NCBI GenBank assembly: GCA_016703125.1 | Contig: JADJCR010000001.1 | Coordinates: forward strand, 186,001 to 250,000 | Reading direction: 5' to 3' | Source of the DNA: Micrococcales bacterium | GTDB taxonomy: Bacteria; Actinomycetota; Actinomycetes; S36-B12; UBA10799 | DNA length: 64,000 nucleotides | Shown here: in pieces, positions 26,510-35,066 of the stretch | Layout: each line of letters starts with the position of its first letter | Position numbering within the stretch: the first letter of the stretch is position 1 | Position numbers and translations under genes: made by a program | The notes under the pieces: generated by a model | What the model was told of the DNA's origin: nothing | Seen by the model: only the letters and a program-made list of their open reading frames with translations | The model's database searches: none

Positions 26510-27694
26510 ATGCCCCCTGATCTGCGGGGCCAGTGCTGGATCTTCGTCGAGGATTCCGAGTTCCTGCCCCCGCACGGGGGCGGCGAGCGGGAGCATCTGG
26601 CGATGCTGCGGGCCGCGCGGGACGCCGGGGTCCTGGGGGCGGTCGTGTTGCCCGTTTCCGGGCCGATCGACCGGGAGTCCTACCAGTCCGAATTCGGTGG
26701 TGCCCCGCTCATCACCGTCGACCGGCGTGAGAACCCCCTGCTGTTGCTACATCCCCGCCGCCCCTACACCGTGGCCTCCCGCCCACCCGGTCCGGCGCTG
26801 GTCGCGCGCGTACGGGCGGTGGCCCCGGCGGCCACCGGCATCATCATCACTTCGTACAAGTCATGGGCCATCGGAGCGGTGCTGGCGCGGGGCCTGCGGC
26901 TGCCCGCAGTCCTGCGGATGCACAACCGGGAAGGGGCCTACCACCGCAGCCTGGCGCAGGGTACCCACGGGCCGCGGGGGCTGGCACTGCGCTGGGAGGC
27001 CGCGCGGATCGAGCGCGATGAGCGCCGTCTCAGCCGCGCCCCCTGGCTGGCTGGCGTGGCGGACATCTCCGCGGCCGACGCCTCCTGGCGGGCGGCTCTG
27101 GGCCCGGTCCCGGTGCGCCACGTGCCCCCGTTCGCCGGCCCGGACCTGCCGCCGATACGGCGCGAGCCCGCGGTGCCGCCAACCGTACTGTTCCTCGGGG
27201 CGCTGGACGTCGCCACGAACGTGGATGCCGTGCGATGGCTGGTGACGCAGGTGTGGCCCCGCGTGCACGCAGCCAGACCCGACGCGACCGTGCAGATCGT
27301 GGGCCGTGCCCCCACTGAGCAGGTGCGCCGATGGGTCGAGCAGACAGCTGCGGCAGAACTGCATGCCGATGTGGCGAGCGTCGAGCCGTATCTGGCTGCC
27401 GCCGGTGTCGCGGTGAACCCGGCGGTGAGCGGATCCGGGGTCAACATCAAACTCGTGGAGTACCTGGTAGCCGGGGTGCCGGTGGTGACCACCTCGCACG
27501 CCACGGCGGGCTTGGGCCCGATCGATGGGGTGGCCGTCGCGGATGATGCGTCGGACTTCGCCGATGCGGTGCTGGATCTACTGGGCCACCCGGACGAAGC
27601 GGCGGAGATGGCCCGGCGGGCTGCCGCGTCGATCCGCCGGCAGTTGGACCCCACGGCCGGGCTGGCCAGTGTGGCGTCGCTACTCGGTCATTGA
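26510..27694 (+). CDS. Glycosyltransferase family 4-like protein
   Basis: This is a 394-residue GT-B fold protein. The N-terminal domain has the Gly-rich opening HGGGEREHLAMLRAARDAG; the C-terminal nucleotide-sugar domain has PPTVLFLGALDVATNVDAVRWL, VQIVGRAP, and the family block SGVNIKLVEYLVAGVPVVTT. It probably transfers a sugar to the lipid-linked repeat unit on the cytoplasmic face. It stands divergent from the hydrolase gene, and its end overlaps the convergent GT2 gene by 7 bases. Confidence 0.85.
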   Translation: MPPDLRGQCWIFVEDSEFLPPHGGGEREHLAMLRAARDAGVLGAVVLPVSGPIDRESYQSEFGGAPLITVDRRENPLLLLHPRRPYTVASRPPGPALVARVRAVAPAATGIIITSYKSWAIGAVLARGLRLPAVLRMHNREGAYHRSLAQGTHGPRGLALRWEAARIERDERRLSRAPWLAGVADISAADASWRAALGPVPVRHVPPFAGPDLPPIRREPAVPPTVLFLGALDVATNVDAVRWLVTQVWPRVHAARPDATVQIVGRAPTEQVRRWVEQTAAAELHADVASVEPYLAAAGVAVNPAVSGSGVNIKLVEYLVAGVPVVTTSHATAGLGPIDGVAVADDASDFADAVLDLLGHPDEAAEMARRAAASIRRQLDPTAGLASVASLLGH

Positions 27695-28680
27695 CGCTGG
27701 CTGCCCAGGGCAGCCTCGCGCCCTGCCAGGCCTTCAAGGAATCCCAGGCCCCACGACAGGTGCATGGTCGCCAGCGCCGCCGGGAATGCCGCGACGCTCG
27801 CGTCAGCCCGGTGAGCCGTTGCACGGGTCCTGACGGTGGCGTAGGCCAGCACCGCCGCATAGGGCGCGGTGAGGCTCAGCGCGACCCGAGGTCGGCCGAT
27901 GAGTGCCGCGACCCCCGCCAGGCCCAGGTCCGCCACCAGCGCCGGGGGTGCCAGGTGGCGCAGGCGGACCGCCGACGGGCCGTTCTTGCGGACCATGGCC
28001 CCCTTGCCGCGGCCGTACCTGCGGTACTGATGTGCGAGGTCGGGCAACGTCTCGCGCACCTGCCAGTGGATCTCCATGGCCGGTTCGTAGAGGATCTCGA
28101 ACCCCTGGTCCAGGATCCGGAAATCGAAGTCAACGTCCTCGTTGGCCGGCAGGTTCTCGTCCCAGCCGCCGACCGCACGCGCTACGTCTGTGCGGTAGAC
28201 GCCGAATGAGGCGTGGTCGGTGCGCTGCGCCTGCATGGCGTAGTGGTTGATCGAGTCACCCACGCCGAAGGGGCTGGACAGGGCCAGGCCGATGGTGCGG
28301 CCGACCGGCGTCGAGGCCTCCGTGAGCCGGCGCCCACCCACGGCGGCGAGGTCCGCGTCGGCAACCAGGTGCCCCAGCGCCAGTGCGATGTACTCGGGGT
28401 TCACCCGGGCGTGGGCGTCCACGCGTGCCACGTACTCACCGCGCGCTGCCTGCAGTCCCACGTTGAGCCCGCACGGGATGCTGATTCCGGGGTTGTCGAG
28501 CAGTCGGACTCGCGGATCCGCGATGGCCTCGACGATGGCACGTGTGTCGTCGCTGGAGCGCCCGTCCATGACCAGGACTTCGAGGTCCTGGTGCGTCTGT
28601 TGCAGCACCGATGCCACAGCACCGGCGACGGAGCCGGCTTCGTCGCGTACCGGCATGAGCACGGATACCAGAGGGCTCAC
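27688..28680 (-). CDS. Glycosyltransferase family 2 with C-terminal membrane segments
   Basis: This is a 330-residue GT-A enzyme. It opens PLVSVLMPVRDEAGSVAGAV, carries MDGRSSDDT and a DxD-like VDAHAR, and the acceptor-site block NEDVDFDFRILDQG. Two or three hydrophobic helices follow residue 240, which fits membrane-tethered polysaccharide transferases. The GTG at 28680 overlaps the repaired end of the upstream polymerase gene (GTGA), showing co-translation with it. Confidence 0.87.
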   Translation of the reverse strand: MSPLVSVLMPVRDEAGSVAGAVASVLQQTHQDLEVLVMDGRSSDDTRAIVEAIADPRVRLLDNPGISIPCGLNVGLQAARGEYVARVDAHARVNPEYIALALGHLVADADLAAVGGRRLTEASTPVGRTIGLALSSPFGVGDSINHYAMQAQRTDHASFGVYRTDVARAVGGWDENLPANEDVDFDFRILDQGFEILYEPAMEIHWQVRETLPDLAHQYRRYGRGKGAMVRKNGPSAVRLRHLAPPALVADLGLAGVAALIGRPRVALSLTAPYAAVLAYATVRTRATAHRADASVAAFPAALATMHLSWGLGFLEGLAGREAALGSQRQ

Positions 28681-29949
28681 GGTGCCACCTCCCGTGGGGA
28701 ACGCTCACTTCGCGTGAACGGCGCGGATTCCAGGGGTCTTCGCAGGCGAGGTGCCCACCAGGTGACGAACAGCAGCGTCTGTATGACGAGCACGAACGTG
28801 GTGGTTCCCGGCTGCAGGACCCACGCCGAGGTGAACAACGTGATGGCCAGAGCGCGACTCGGCGCCCCGGAAGTAGCAGAAGGCGAGGAAGACGCACAGC
28901 GCCAGACCGGCGATGACGCCGTAGTCGAAGAAGACCTTGATCGGGGAGGGCACCATCAACCCCGCGCGGTTGGTCGCCTCGATGAGTTGCTGCGACGATC
29001 CAGCGCCGTTGCCGAACAGCACCGGCCAGACGGTCTCCGACCAGATCGGCCACAAGAACCGGTACGGCTCGATGGCGCGCAGGCTGGTCGAGCTGCCGGC
29101 CATGGCGGCCTCGGTGGCGCGGGAGGCCAATTCCTGTCCGGCGGGTGTCTGCACTGCCAGGATCAAGGTGATCACCCCGGCGGCGACGTACCGCCACAAG
29201 TGCCGGCGCAGGGGCATGAGCAGCATCACGATCAGGGCCACCGCCACGACGAACACCCCGGAGCCCGAGACCGTGCAGATGATGCCGACCGCCAGTAGGA
29301 CCAGGTACAGCGGATTCGCCCGCAGAAGCACGGCCAGCACCGTCGCGATCCCCAACTGCAGCGAGATGATCGAAGGCTCCAGTCCGATCCAGGCGTTGGA
29401 ACGGTAGATGTGCGAGCCGAACTCGATCGGGTAGGTGATGACGTAGCCCTGGACCAGCAGGGTCTTCGGCACGACCGCGAGCGGGTCCATGTAGGGGACG
29501 CCCGCCATCTGCACCAGGCGCATCACGATCGCTACTACGGCAAGGCCGATGCCCCAGCGCAGGCAGCCCTCGAAGGCGCGCTGCAGGGTGGGCCGGTCCC
29601 GATGGGTGAGGTGCAGGGTCGCCGGCGCCCAGACCGTCATGAACAAACCCCATGACGTCAGGCTGATCAGGGGCGAGGTGACGAACAGCGCCTGCGGCAG
29701 GGCCACCGCGGCGGTCAGCCCGGCGGCGAGCAGGTACAGGTTCAGGCGCATGCGGTCGAAGGCCAGCAAACCGGTGTGCAGGCCGTACCCGGCGGCGGCG
29801 AACACGACCACGACCAGGATCGGCACGATGCCCCCCGGGAGGGAGAACCGCTGCAGCAGGATACTCGCGGCGAACAGGCCCACGATCCAGCGGACCGTCG
29901 GTCGGTGGGCGCCCACAGCGATGGGTGGGGCAGCCGTCAGCGCGGCCAT
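28677..29949 (-). CDS. Wzy/O-antigen-ligase-like membrane protein, frameshifted near its 3' end
   Basis: This polytopic protein has about ten hydrophobic helices (for example PILVVVVFAAAGYGL and LVLLAVGIICTVSG), with the large outer loop (LFGNGAGSSQQLIEATNRAG) typical of Wzy polymerases. Read straight, the last 45 residues after FCYFRG become His/Arg-rich and non-hydrophobic, ending at 28705. Removing one base from the CCCC run at 28865-28868 restores a membrane helix (ALAITLFTSAWVL, then FVLVIQTLLFVTWWAP) and moves the stop to 28677, exactly overlapping the GT2 start. I therefore give the repaired extent. The start overlaps the Wzz-like gene stop (ATGA). Likely role: polymerising exopolysaccharide repeats outside the membrane. 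Confidence 0.78.
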
Positions 29950-31154
29950 CAGGCCTGCAGCACGGCGATCCGGTCGGCGTGCCCAAGTTGTGCCAACTGG
30001 TCCGTGGCACGCTGGATCTGCGTGCCACGGGCGATGGCGACCAGGGCCAAATAGTCGTCTTGACCCGCCAGGTACAACGACACCTCATCGGTGAGCGGGG
30101 CGCAGACCACGACGGCGGCGGTGCCGACCCGATCCGGCAACTGCCGTCGCTGGGCCCGCGAGAGAACCTCGGCAGCCCGTCCTGCGCCCACCTCCCAGCG
30201 TTGGTCGCCGACGCTGTGCAAGTCCTCGTCGCCCGGGACCACGACGATCAGCGCGGTGCTGGTCCCGTTGACGACCATCCCCGCGGCGGTGCGGCGGGCC
30301 AGCGCTTCCCGGGCGGGCTCGTCGTCACCGAGGACGAGCACCACCTTTCGCCCCGAGGTGAGCACCAGGCCTGCTGACCGGTCGGCAGGCTCAGCAGGGG
30401 CATCGCTGATGGTGGCGGCGTACTCGAGGTCGTCCAGGGTTCTGATCGGGCGGCGCCGGTTCCAGGCCTGGGACAGCGCGACCAGGGTGGTCAGCAGCGC
30501 GCCGTCGGCAGCGCCAAGGATGATGCCCACCGGCCGGCTCACCCCGGTGCGGTAGGCGCTGAGCGCGGGAGAGGCGATCGAGAGCGTCACGGTGTCCTGG
30601 ATCGCCTGACCCTGGGCCGTCCCCACCACTGAGCCGATGCTGGCCTGGCGCGCGGACTCAGCCCGGGCCTCCTCGAGGGTGCCCTTGGCCAACAGATCTG
30701 CGCCCGCGGTACGGACCTGCGTGGCTCGCTCGTCGCTGCGGGTCCGGTAGTCGGTGATCGCCATGTTGACCACCTCGGTCGCGGCCTTGACCGCCGCATC
30801 CGAGGAATCCGAGACGGCCGTGAGGTCGATGAGGTTGGTGCCGGCCTGCACGTCCGCGGAGACCGAGTCCGCCAACTGTGCGTACGGCACCCCCAGTGTT
30901 GTTGCCGCCTGGGTCAGGATCGCCGGCGATTCGATGGTGGAGGCTGCCGATTCCACCAAGGTCGAGGTCTGGGAGGCGTCGGATCCGGTCGCGACCTCCA
31001 CGACCACGGTCGCCCCGTACGTGGGGTTGATGGTCGCCAGTGCGAAGCCGGCAATGGCACCCAGGAGCGTGCCGACGGCGATCAGCACGAGGTTGCGCCG
31101 CATCAGGCCGAACAGGGTGTGGGCGCTCAGCCCGCCTCGATCCGCCATGGCCAT
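29949..31154 (-). CDS. Wzz-like chain-length determinant with degenerate C-terminal nucleotide-binding domain
   Basis: This is a 401-residue protein. One membrane helix (RNLVLIAVGTLLGAIAGFAL) and a second near residue 215 (VGIILGAADGALLTTLVAL) bracket a Wzz-type periplasmic region with coiled-coil potential. The C-terminal third resembles the BY-kinase/CpsD fold (KVVLVLGDDEPAREALARRT; TALIVVVPGD), but I see no intact Walker A motif and no tyrosine tail, so kinase activity is unlikely. It should set chain length for the adjacent polymerase. It is divergent from the GH26-like gene; the 31155-31302 gap should hold both promoters. Confidence 0.78.
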   Translation of the reverse strand: MAMADRGGLSAHTLFGLMRRNLVLIAVGTLLGAIAGFALATINPTYGATVVVEVATGSDASQTSTLVESAASTIESPAILTQAATTLGVPYAQLADSVSADVQAGTNLIDLTAVSDSSDAAVKAATEVVNMAITDYRTRSDERATQVRTAGADLLAKGTLEEARAESARQASIGSVVGTAQGQAIQDTVTLSIASPALSAYRTGVSRPVGIILGAADGALLTTLVALSQAWNRRRPIRTLDDLEYAATISDAPAEPADRSAGLVLTSGRKVVLVLGDDEPAREALARRTAAGMVVNGTSTALIVVVPGDEDLHSVGDQRWEVGAGRAAEVLSRAQRRQLPDRVGTAAVVVCAPLTDEVSLYLAGQDDYLALVAIARGTQIQRATDQLAQLGHADRIAVLQA

Positions 31155-31302
31155 CCCATCTCCGCTGTGGCGCCTTCCCCAGTCGCGTGATCACCATAGC
31201 GTCTGCTTCAGCGGCCAGGGGCCGGATGAGGCCCGCCCCGAAAGGGGGAGCGGTATGGAAGCCGGCTCAAGTTGAGGGCCCCCGCGCGCCGATGTGACGG
31301 AT

Positions 31303-32717
31303 ATGAGCACCACGTCTGGCGGTAGCGCAGTTCGTATCGGGGCGGCCACCCTGGGCCTGCTGATCGGGGTGGCCCTGGCGCCGGCACCGGCGCTGGCCGG
31401 GTCAGGCTCGCAGCCGTGGCGTCCGCAGGTGCTCACCGCCAGCACGGGTGACGCGGTCCACATGTCCTACCAGGTCCGGACCGCTCGCGCCGCCCGGGTG
31501 TCCGTGCAGATGCGCACCACCGGGGGCTGGGTGGGCAAGCAGAGCCTGAAAGCGGGCAAGGGCGATCGGATCAACGTGGATCTTCCGGCCAAGCAAACCC
31601 CCCGTAAGTGGCGGCTCGCGGTGCGGGATGCCCGGGGCCAGGTGCTGAGGAAGACCGCCCCGGTCACCGTCGCACCCGCAGCGACCGACCAGATGCTGAG
31701 CATGGGGCGGAGCAAGGTCCGCAAGCCGCCCGCGCCGAAGCCGCCCCACGCCCACCCCCCACCCCACCCCACCCCACCCACACCCCCCCACCCCACCCCC
31801 CCACCCCCCACCCCACCGCGCCACCGTCGAACGGGGATTGGCTGTCCGGTGCCGCAGGTGATGGCGCGACCAACGGGTCCTTCGCATCGTGGCGTGGCAC
31901 CGCGGTCGAGATCGGTGGTACCTGGAACGACTCCTTCGAGGCCCAGACCGAGCAGTGGACGCTGCAGCAGGGGCTTGAGTGGGGCTCCTGGAAGGGCAGC
32001 ATGGACGTCGCCATGGGCGCCATCTACGCAGATCGCGGAGAGACGTGGGCAGCAGCGGCGTCTGGTGCCTACGACGCCCGCTGGACCCAAGCCCTGAAGA
32101 AGTTGAACACGCTGTGGACCGGGCGCACGGGCACTCTGTACCTGCGTTTCGCCCACGAGTTCAACGGCGACTGGGTGCCCTGGAAGGTGACCGGGTCGCA
32201 GGCTGACAACTTCGTTGCCGCCTGGAAGCGCTTCCGTGGCCTGCAGAAGTCGTACCTGCCGTCGGCCAAACTGGTCTTCTGCCCCAATGACGGGACCTCC
32301 AGCAGCCTGAAGCTGGACTGGCGCAATGCCTTCCCCGGGGCTGCTCACGTCGATGTCATGAGTGTCGACACCTACAACCAGTGGCCGTTCGCCAGCACGC
32401 AGGCGCAGTTCGACTCCAAGATCCTGCTGACCGACGCCTACGGCGCGCCGGTCGGCATCGAGCGCCACCGTCAGTTCGCCCAGGCCAACGGGTTGCCACT
32501 GGCGATCTCCGAGTGGAGCTCCAACTCGACCATGGGCGACTCAGCGGTCTTCGTGCAGCAGTTCCACCAATGGGTTGAGAAGAACGCAGGCGATGGTGCT
32601 GGGCAGGTTCCGTATGAGATCCTGTTCAATGTGGGCTCGTTCAACAATGGGGTCTTTCAGATGTACCCCTCGACGGACATGCCCACAGCAGCAGCCGCCT
32701 ATGTCCAAGCATTCTGA
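31303..32717 (+). CDS. Secreted GH26-like endoglycanase, frameshifted in its proline linker
   Basis: The N-terminal part is a signal peptide (IGAATLGLLIGVALAPAPALA) plus a basic beta domain to about base 31720. A C-rich stretch (about 31735-31820, Pro/His/Thr linker) follows. The catalytic part, GDWLSGAAGDG to the stop at 32717, is in another frame. The split falls in runs of C, so I annotate one gene with a homopolymer error or a true slippage tract. The catalytic domain is GH26-like: HEFNGDW (Glu codon 32157-32159) should be acid/base and SEWSSNS (Glu codon 32511-32513) the nucleophile. GH26 enzymes cleave beta-mannans and related chains; here the substrate may be the locus's own polysaccharide. 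The ATG at 31303 or the GTG at 31294 could be the start. Confidence 0.75.
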
Positions 32718-32729
32718 ACTCACCGGTGA

Positions 32730-32764
32730 CCCCCCTCCGGGCGTAGAGACGCCCCTGAGGGGGG
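32730..32764 (+). terminator. Strong hairpin between the two GH26-like genes, overlapping the next ribosome binding site
   Basis: CCCCCCTC (32730-32737) pairs with GAGGGGGG (32757-32764), and an inner GGGCGT pairs with ACGCCC across an AGAG loop. The 3' arm is also the only purine-rich sequence ahead of the GTG at 32770, so the hairpin would hide that gene's ribosome binding site. It may act as a terminator, a translational switch, or both. Confidence 0.6.
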
Positions 32765-32769
32765 CTTCT

Positions 32770-33834
32770 GTGCTGCCGGTGCAGCGAGCCCGTCGCAGTC
32801 AGGCGCTTGCGGTCGGACTGCTGTCAGGGGTCTGCGCACTGGCGATGGTCGCCTGCAGCTCCGCTCAGCCGGGCACCGCTGTGAGTCCCTCGCTGGACCA
32901 GTCCTCGACGCTGGCCACGGGCTTGGACAGTGCGAGGATCGGGGGCAAGAAGAAGTGGGTCTCCGGGGCCGCCGGCGAAGGGGTCAGTGACGGAGCGCTC
33001 GCGAAATGGCGCGGCCGCAAGGTGGGCATCGCAGCCACATGGAACGAGGACTTCGACTCCCAGGACCAGTACTGGACCCTGCAGCCGGGTGCCGAGTACG
33101 GCTCGTGGCGTGGTGACCTGGACATTGCGGTCGGGTCCATCTACCAGGAGCGGGGCGAGACCTGGGCGAACGCGGCCAAGGGTGACTACGACGCCCGCTG
33201 GGCAGCTTCCCTGCAGGCGCTGAAGACCGCGTGGACGGGCCGGCCGGGCACGCTGTACATCCGATTCGCCCACGAGTTCAACGGGAACTGGTTCGAATGG
33301 CAGGTACATCGCTCGGAGATTCGCGACTTCGTACGGTCGTGGCGCCGGTACCGCGCCCTGCAGAAATCCATCCTGCCTTCGGCCAAGTTGGTCTTCTGCC
33401 CCAACGACGGTACCGTGCGGGTGGACGGGTACGACTGGCGCAAAGCCTTCCCGGGTAAGAAGCACGTCGACCTGATGAGCGTGGACTCCTTCAACCAGTG
33501 GCCCTTCGCCAAGACCAAGGCCGAGTTCCAGGCCAAGATCATGGGCAAGGACGTCTTCGGGGCGCCATTGGGTATCGAGCAGCACCGGCGCTACGCGAAG
33601 TCCGTGGGCAAGCCGTTCGCCGTTTCCGAATGGAGTTCCAACGCCTCCTTCGGGGATTCGCCGGTGTACGTGCGCCAGTTCTACAAGTGGGTGGCGGCCA
33701 ATGCCGGGCGGGGACCGGGGAAGGTCCGGTACGAGATCCTCTTCAATGTGCGCGACGACGCCTACGGCGTGTTCCAGATGTACTCGGCGACGCAGATGCC
33801 CAAGGCTGCGAAGGCCTACCGCAAGTTCTTCTGA
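32770..33834 (+). CDS. GH26-like endoglycanase, lipoprotein
   Basis: This is a 354-residue paralogue of the preceding gene (shared blocks WSLQ/WTLQPGAEYGSW, IYQERGETWANAA, LPSAKLVFCPNDGT, VFQMYSATQMP). The GTG at 32770 gives a lipoprotein signal ending AMVAC; an ATG at 32701 in the upstream gene's tail would add 23 unlikely residues. Catalytic candidates are Glu169 in HEFNGNW and Glu287 in SEWSSNA. Unlike its neighbour it has no beta domain or proline linker, so one paralogue is probably membrane-tethered and the other released. Expected substrate: a beta-linked polysaccharide, perhaps the locus product. Confidence 0.8.
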   Translation: MLPVQRARRSQALAVGLLSGVCALAMVACSSAQPGTAVSPSLDQSSTLATGLDSARIGGKKKWVSGAAGEGVSDGALAKWRGRKVGIAATWNEDFDSQDQYWTLQPGAEYGSWRGDLDIAVGSIYQERGETWANAAKGDYDARWAASLQALKTAWTGRPGTLYIRFAHEFNGNWFEWQVHRSEIRDFVRSWRRYRALQKSILPSAKLVFCPNDGTVRVDGYDWRKAFPGKKHVDLMSVDSFNQWPFAKTKAEFQAKIMGKDVFGAPLGIEQHRRYAKSVGKPFAVSEWSSNASFGDSPVYVRQFYKWVAANAGRGPGKVRYEILFNVRDDAYGVFQMYSATQMPKAAKAYRKFF

Positions 33835-33851
33835 GCGCTAGGCTGACGGTC

Positions 33852-34877
33852 ATGTCATCGGCGCCCATCACGGCGGTGATCCTCAACTACAACTACGCGA
33901 GATTCGTCGCAGAGGCGATCCGTGCCTGCCTGGAGCAGTCGGTGCCGTTCGAGCAGGTGATCGTGGTCAACGACGGTTCCACGGACGATTCCATGGACGT
34001 CATCGGGTCGTTCGACGGCATTGAGGTCCTCGACATCGACAACCGGGGCCAGACCGGCGCGTCGCGTGCTGGACTGGCGCACGCGGCAGCGCCGTACGTG
34101 TACTTCCTAGATGCCGACGACTACCCCGAACCGCAGATGGCCGAGGTGGTCGCCGGCTTATGCGACGGTGCCACGGTGAAGATCCAGTTCCAGATGCGTG
34201 GTGTCGACGAGTCCGGCCATGAACTGCGTTCGGTCTTCCCGACCTTCCCGCACGGCTACACGAGCGATCAGATGCGACAGGACAACCAGCGCCGCGGGTT
34301 CCACGTCTGCCCGCCGAGTTCGGGCAACGTCTACCTGCGATCGGTACTGGAGGGACTCGACCTGTCGATCCTCGACCAGTACGACGCGCTGGACGGGACC
34401 GTGGCACTGGTCATGCCCGAGCTCGGGCCGGTTGCCAGCGTCGGCGAGCCGTTGGCCTGTTACCGAGTCCACGGCGGTGGCACCAGTCAGTACGCGGTCC
34501 CTACCGCAGAGATCATGCAGCGGGACCTCCTGCGTCACCGCCGGCGCTGGTCGGAGGCTCTGCGCCTCGTCCCCGGGCTTTCGGCCCCGCCGACGGACTC
34601 CACCGAGTACGAGTGGGAGTTGCACTTCCTCGCAGAGGCACTGGGTGACCAGCGGCCGCGGGCCGCCACGACGCGGACGTACGCCGCACATCTGCTGGCC
34701 TCGCGGGACAGCCCGCGGCGCAAGGCGCTGCTCCTGGCCTGGGTGGTGGGAGTCTGGTTGGCTCCCCGCGCGCGGCGACGCACAATGGTGGCTGCCCGGC
34801 GCAGTTCGGCCAATCGGTCCGGTCGGCTCAACGACTTCTTGGATGCCGCGCTTGGTAGGTCCCGGCGGGGGCAATGA
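33852..34877 (+). CDS. Glycosyltransferase family 2
   Basis: This is a 341-residue GT-A enzyme. The ATG at 33852 follows the GH26-like gene by 17 bases. The opening ITAVILNYNYARFVAEAIRA, the nucleotide-binding IVVNDGSTDDS, and the metal motif FLDADDYPEP are intact. The C-terminal third is Arg-rich and helical (RRKALLLAWVVGVWLAPRARRR) and may bind the membrane face. It probably adds one sugar of the exopolysaccharide repeat unit. Confidence 0.87.
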   Translation: MSSAPITAVILNYNYARFVAEAIRACLEQSVPFEQVIVVNDGSTDDSMDVIGSFDGIEVLDIDNRGQTGASRAGLAHAAAPYVYFLDADDYPEPQMAEVVAGLCDGATVKIQFQMRGVDESGHELRSVFPTFPHGYTSDQMRQDNQRRGFHVCPPSSGNVYLRSVLEGLDLSILDQYDALDGTVALVMPELGPVASVGEPLACYRVHGGGTSQYAVPTAEIMQRDLLRHRRRWSEALRLVPGLSAPPTDSTEYEWELHFLAEALGDQRPRAATTRTYAAHLLASRDSPRRKALLLAWVVGVWLAPRARRRTMVAARRSSANRSGRLNDFLDAALGRSRRGQ

Positions 34878-35066
34878 CCTGCTGCTGGAACCCGCAACCA
34901 AGCGGACACGTCATACTGATGAGACTAGAGTTTGATTCCTCGGACGCACATCCAGGGGGCCGTGTCCGCAGTCACTCAAGTCGGAGCGGCGATGAGCCGA
35001 TGCCAGGGTCATGACGTGGCCTGAATCCGGTGGTCCACCCAGTCCGAACTATGCATACGTGAGGCG

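Noticed and set aside
28436..30088. A 550-codon frame antisense-overlapping register with the wzy-like gene on the minus strand.
   Set aside because: It is Arg/Pro/Gly-rich with no hydrophobic pattern, and lies in another frame of a gene with clear membrane helices and coupled start and stop codons.
34908..34970. 9-bp inverted repeat before the priming transferase as a regulator site.
   Set aside because: The arms are about 45 bases apart and no second copy is seen; it may be chance.
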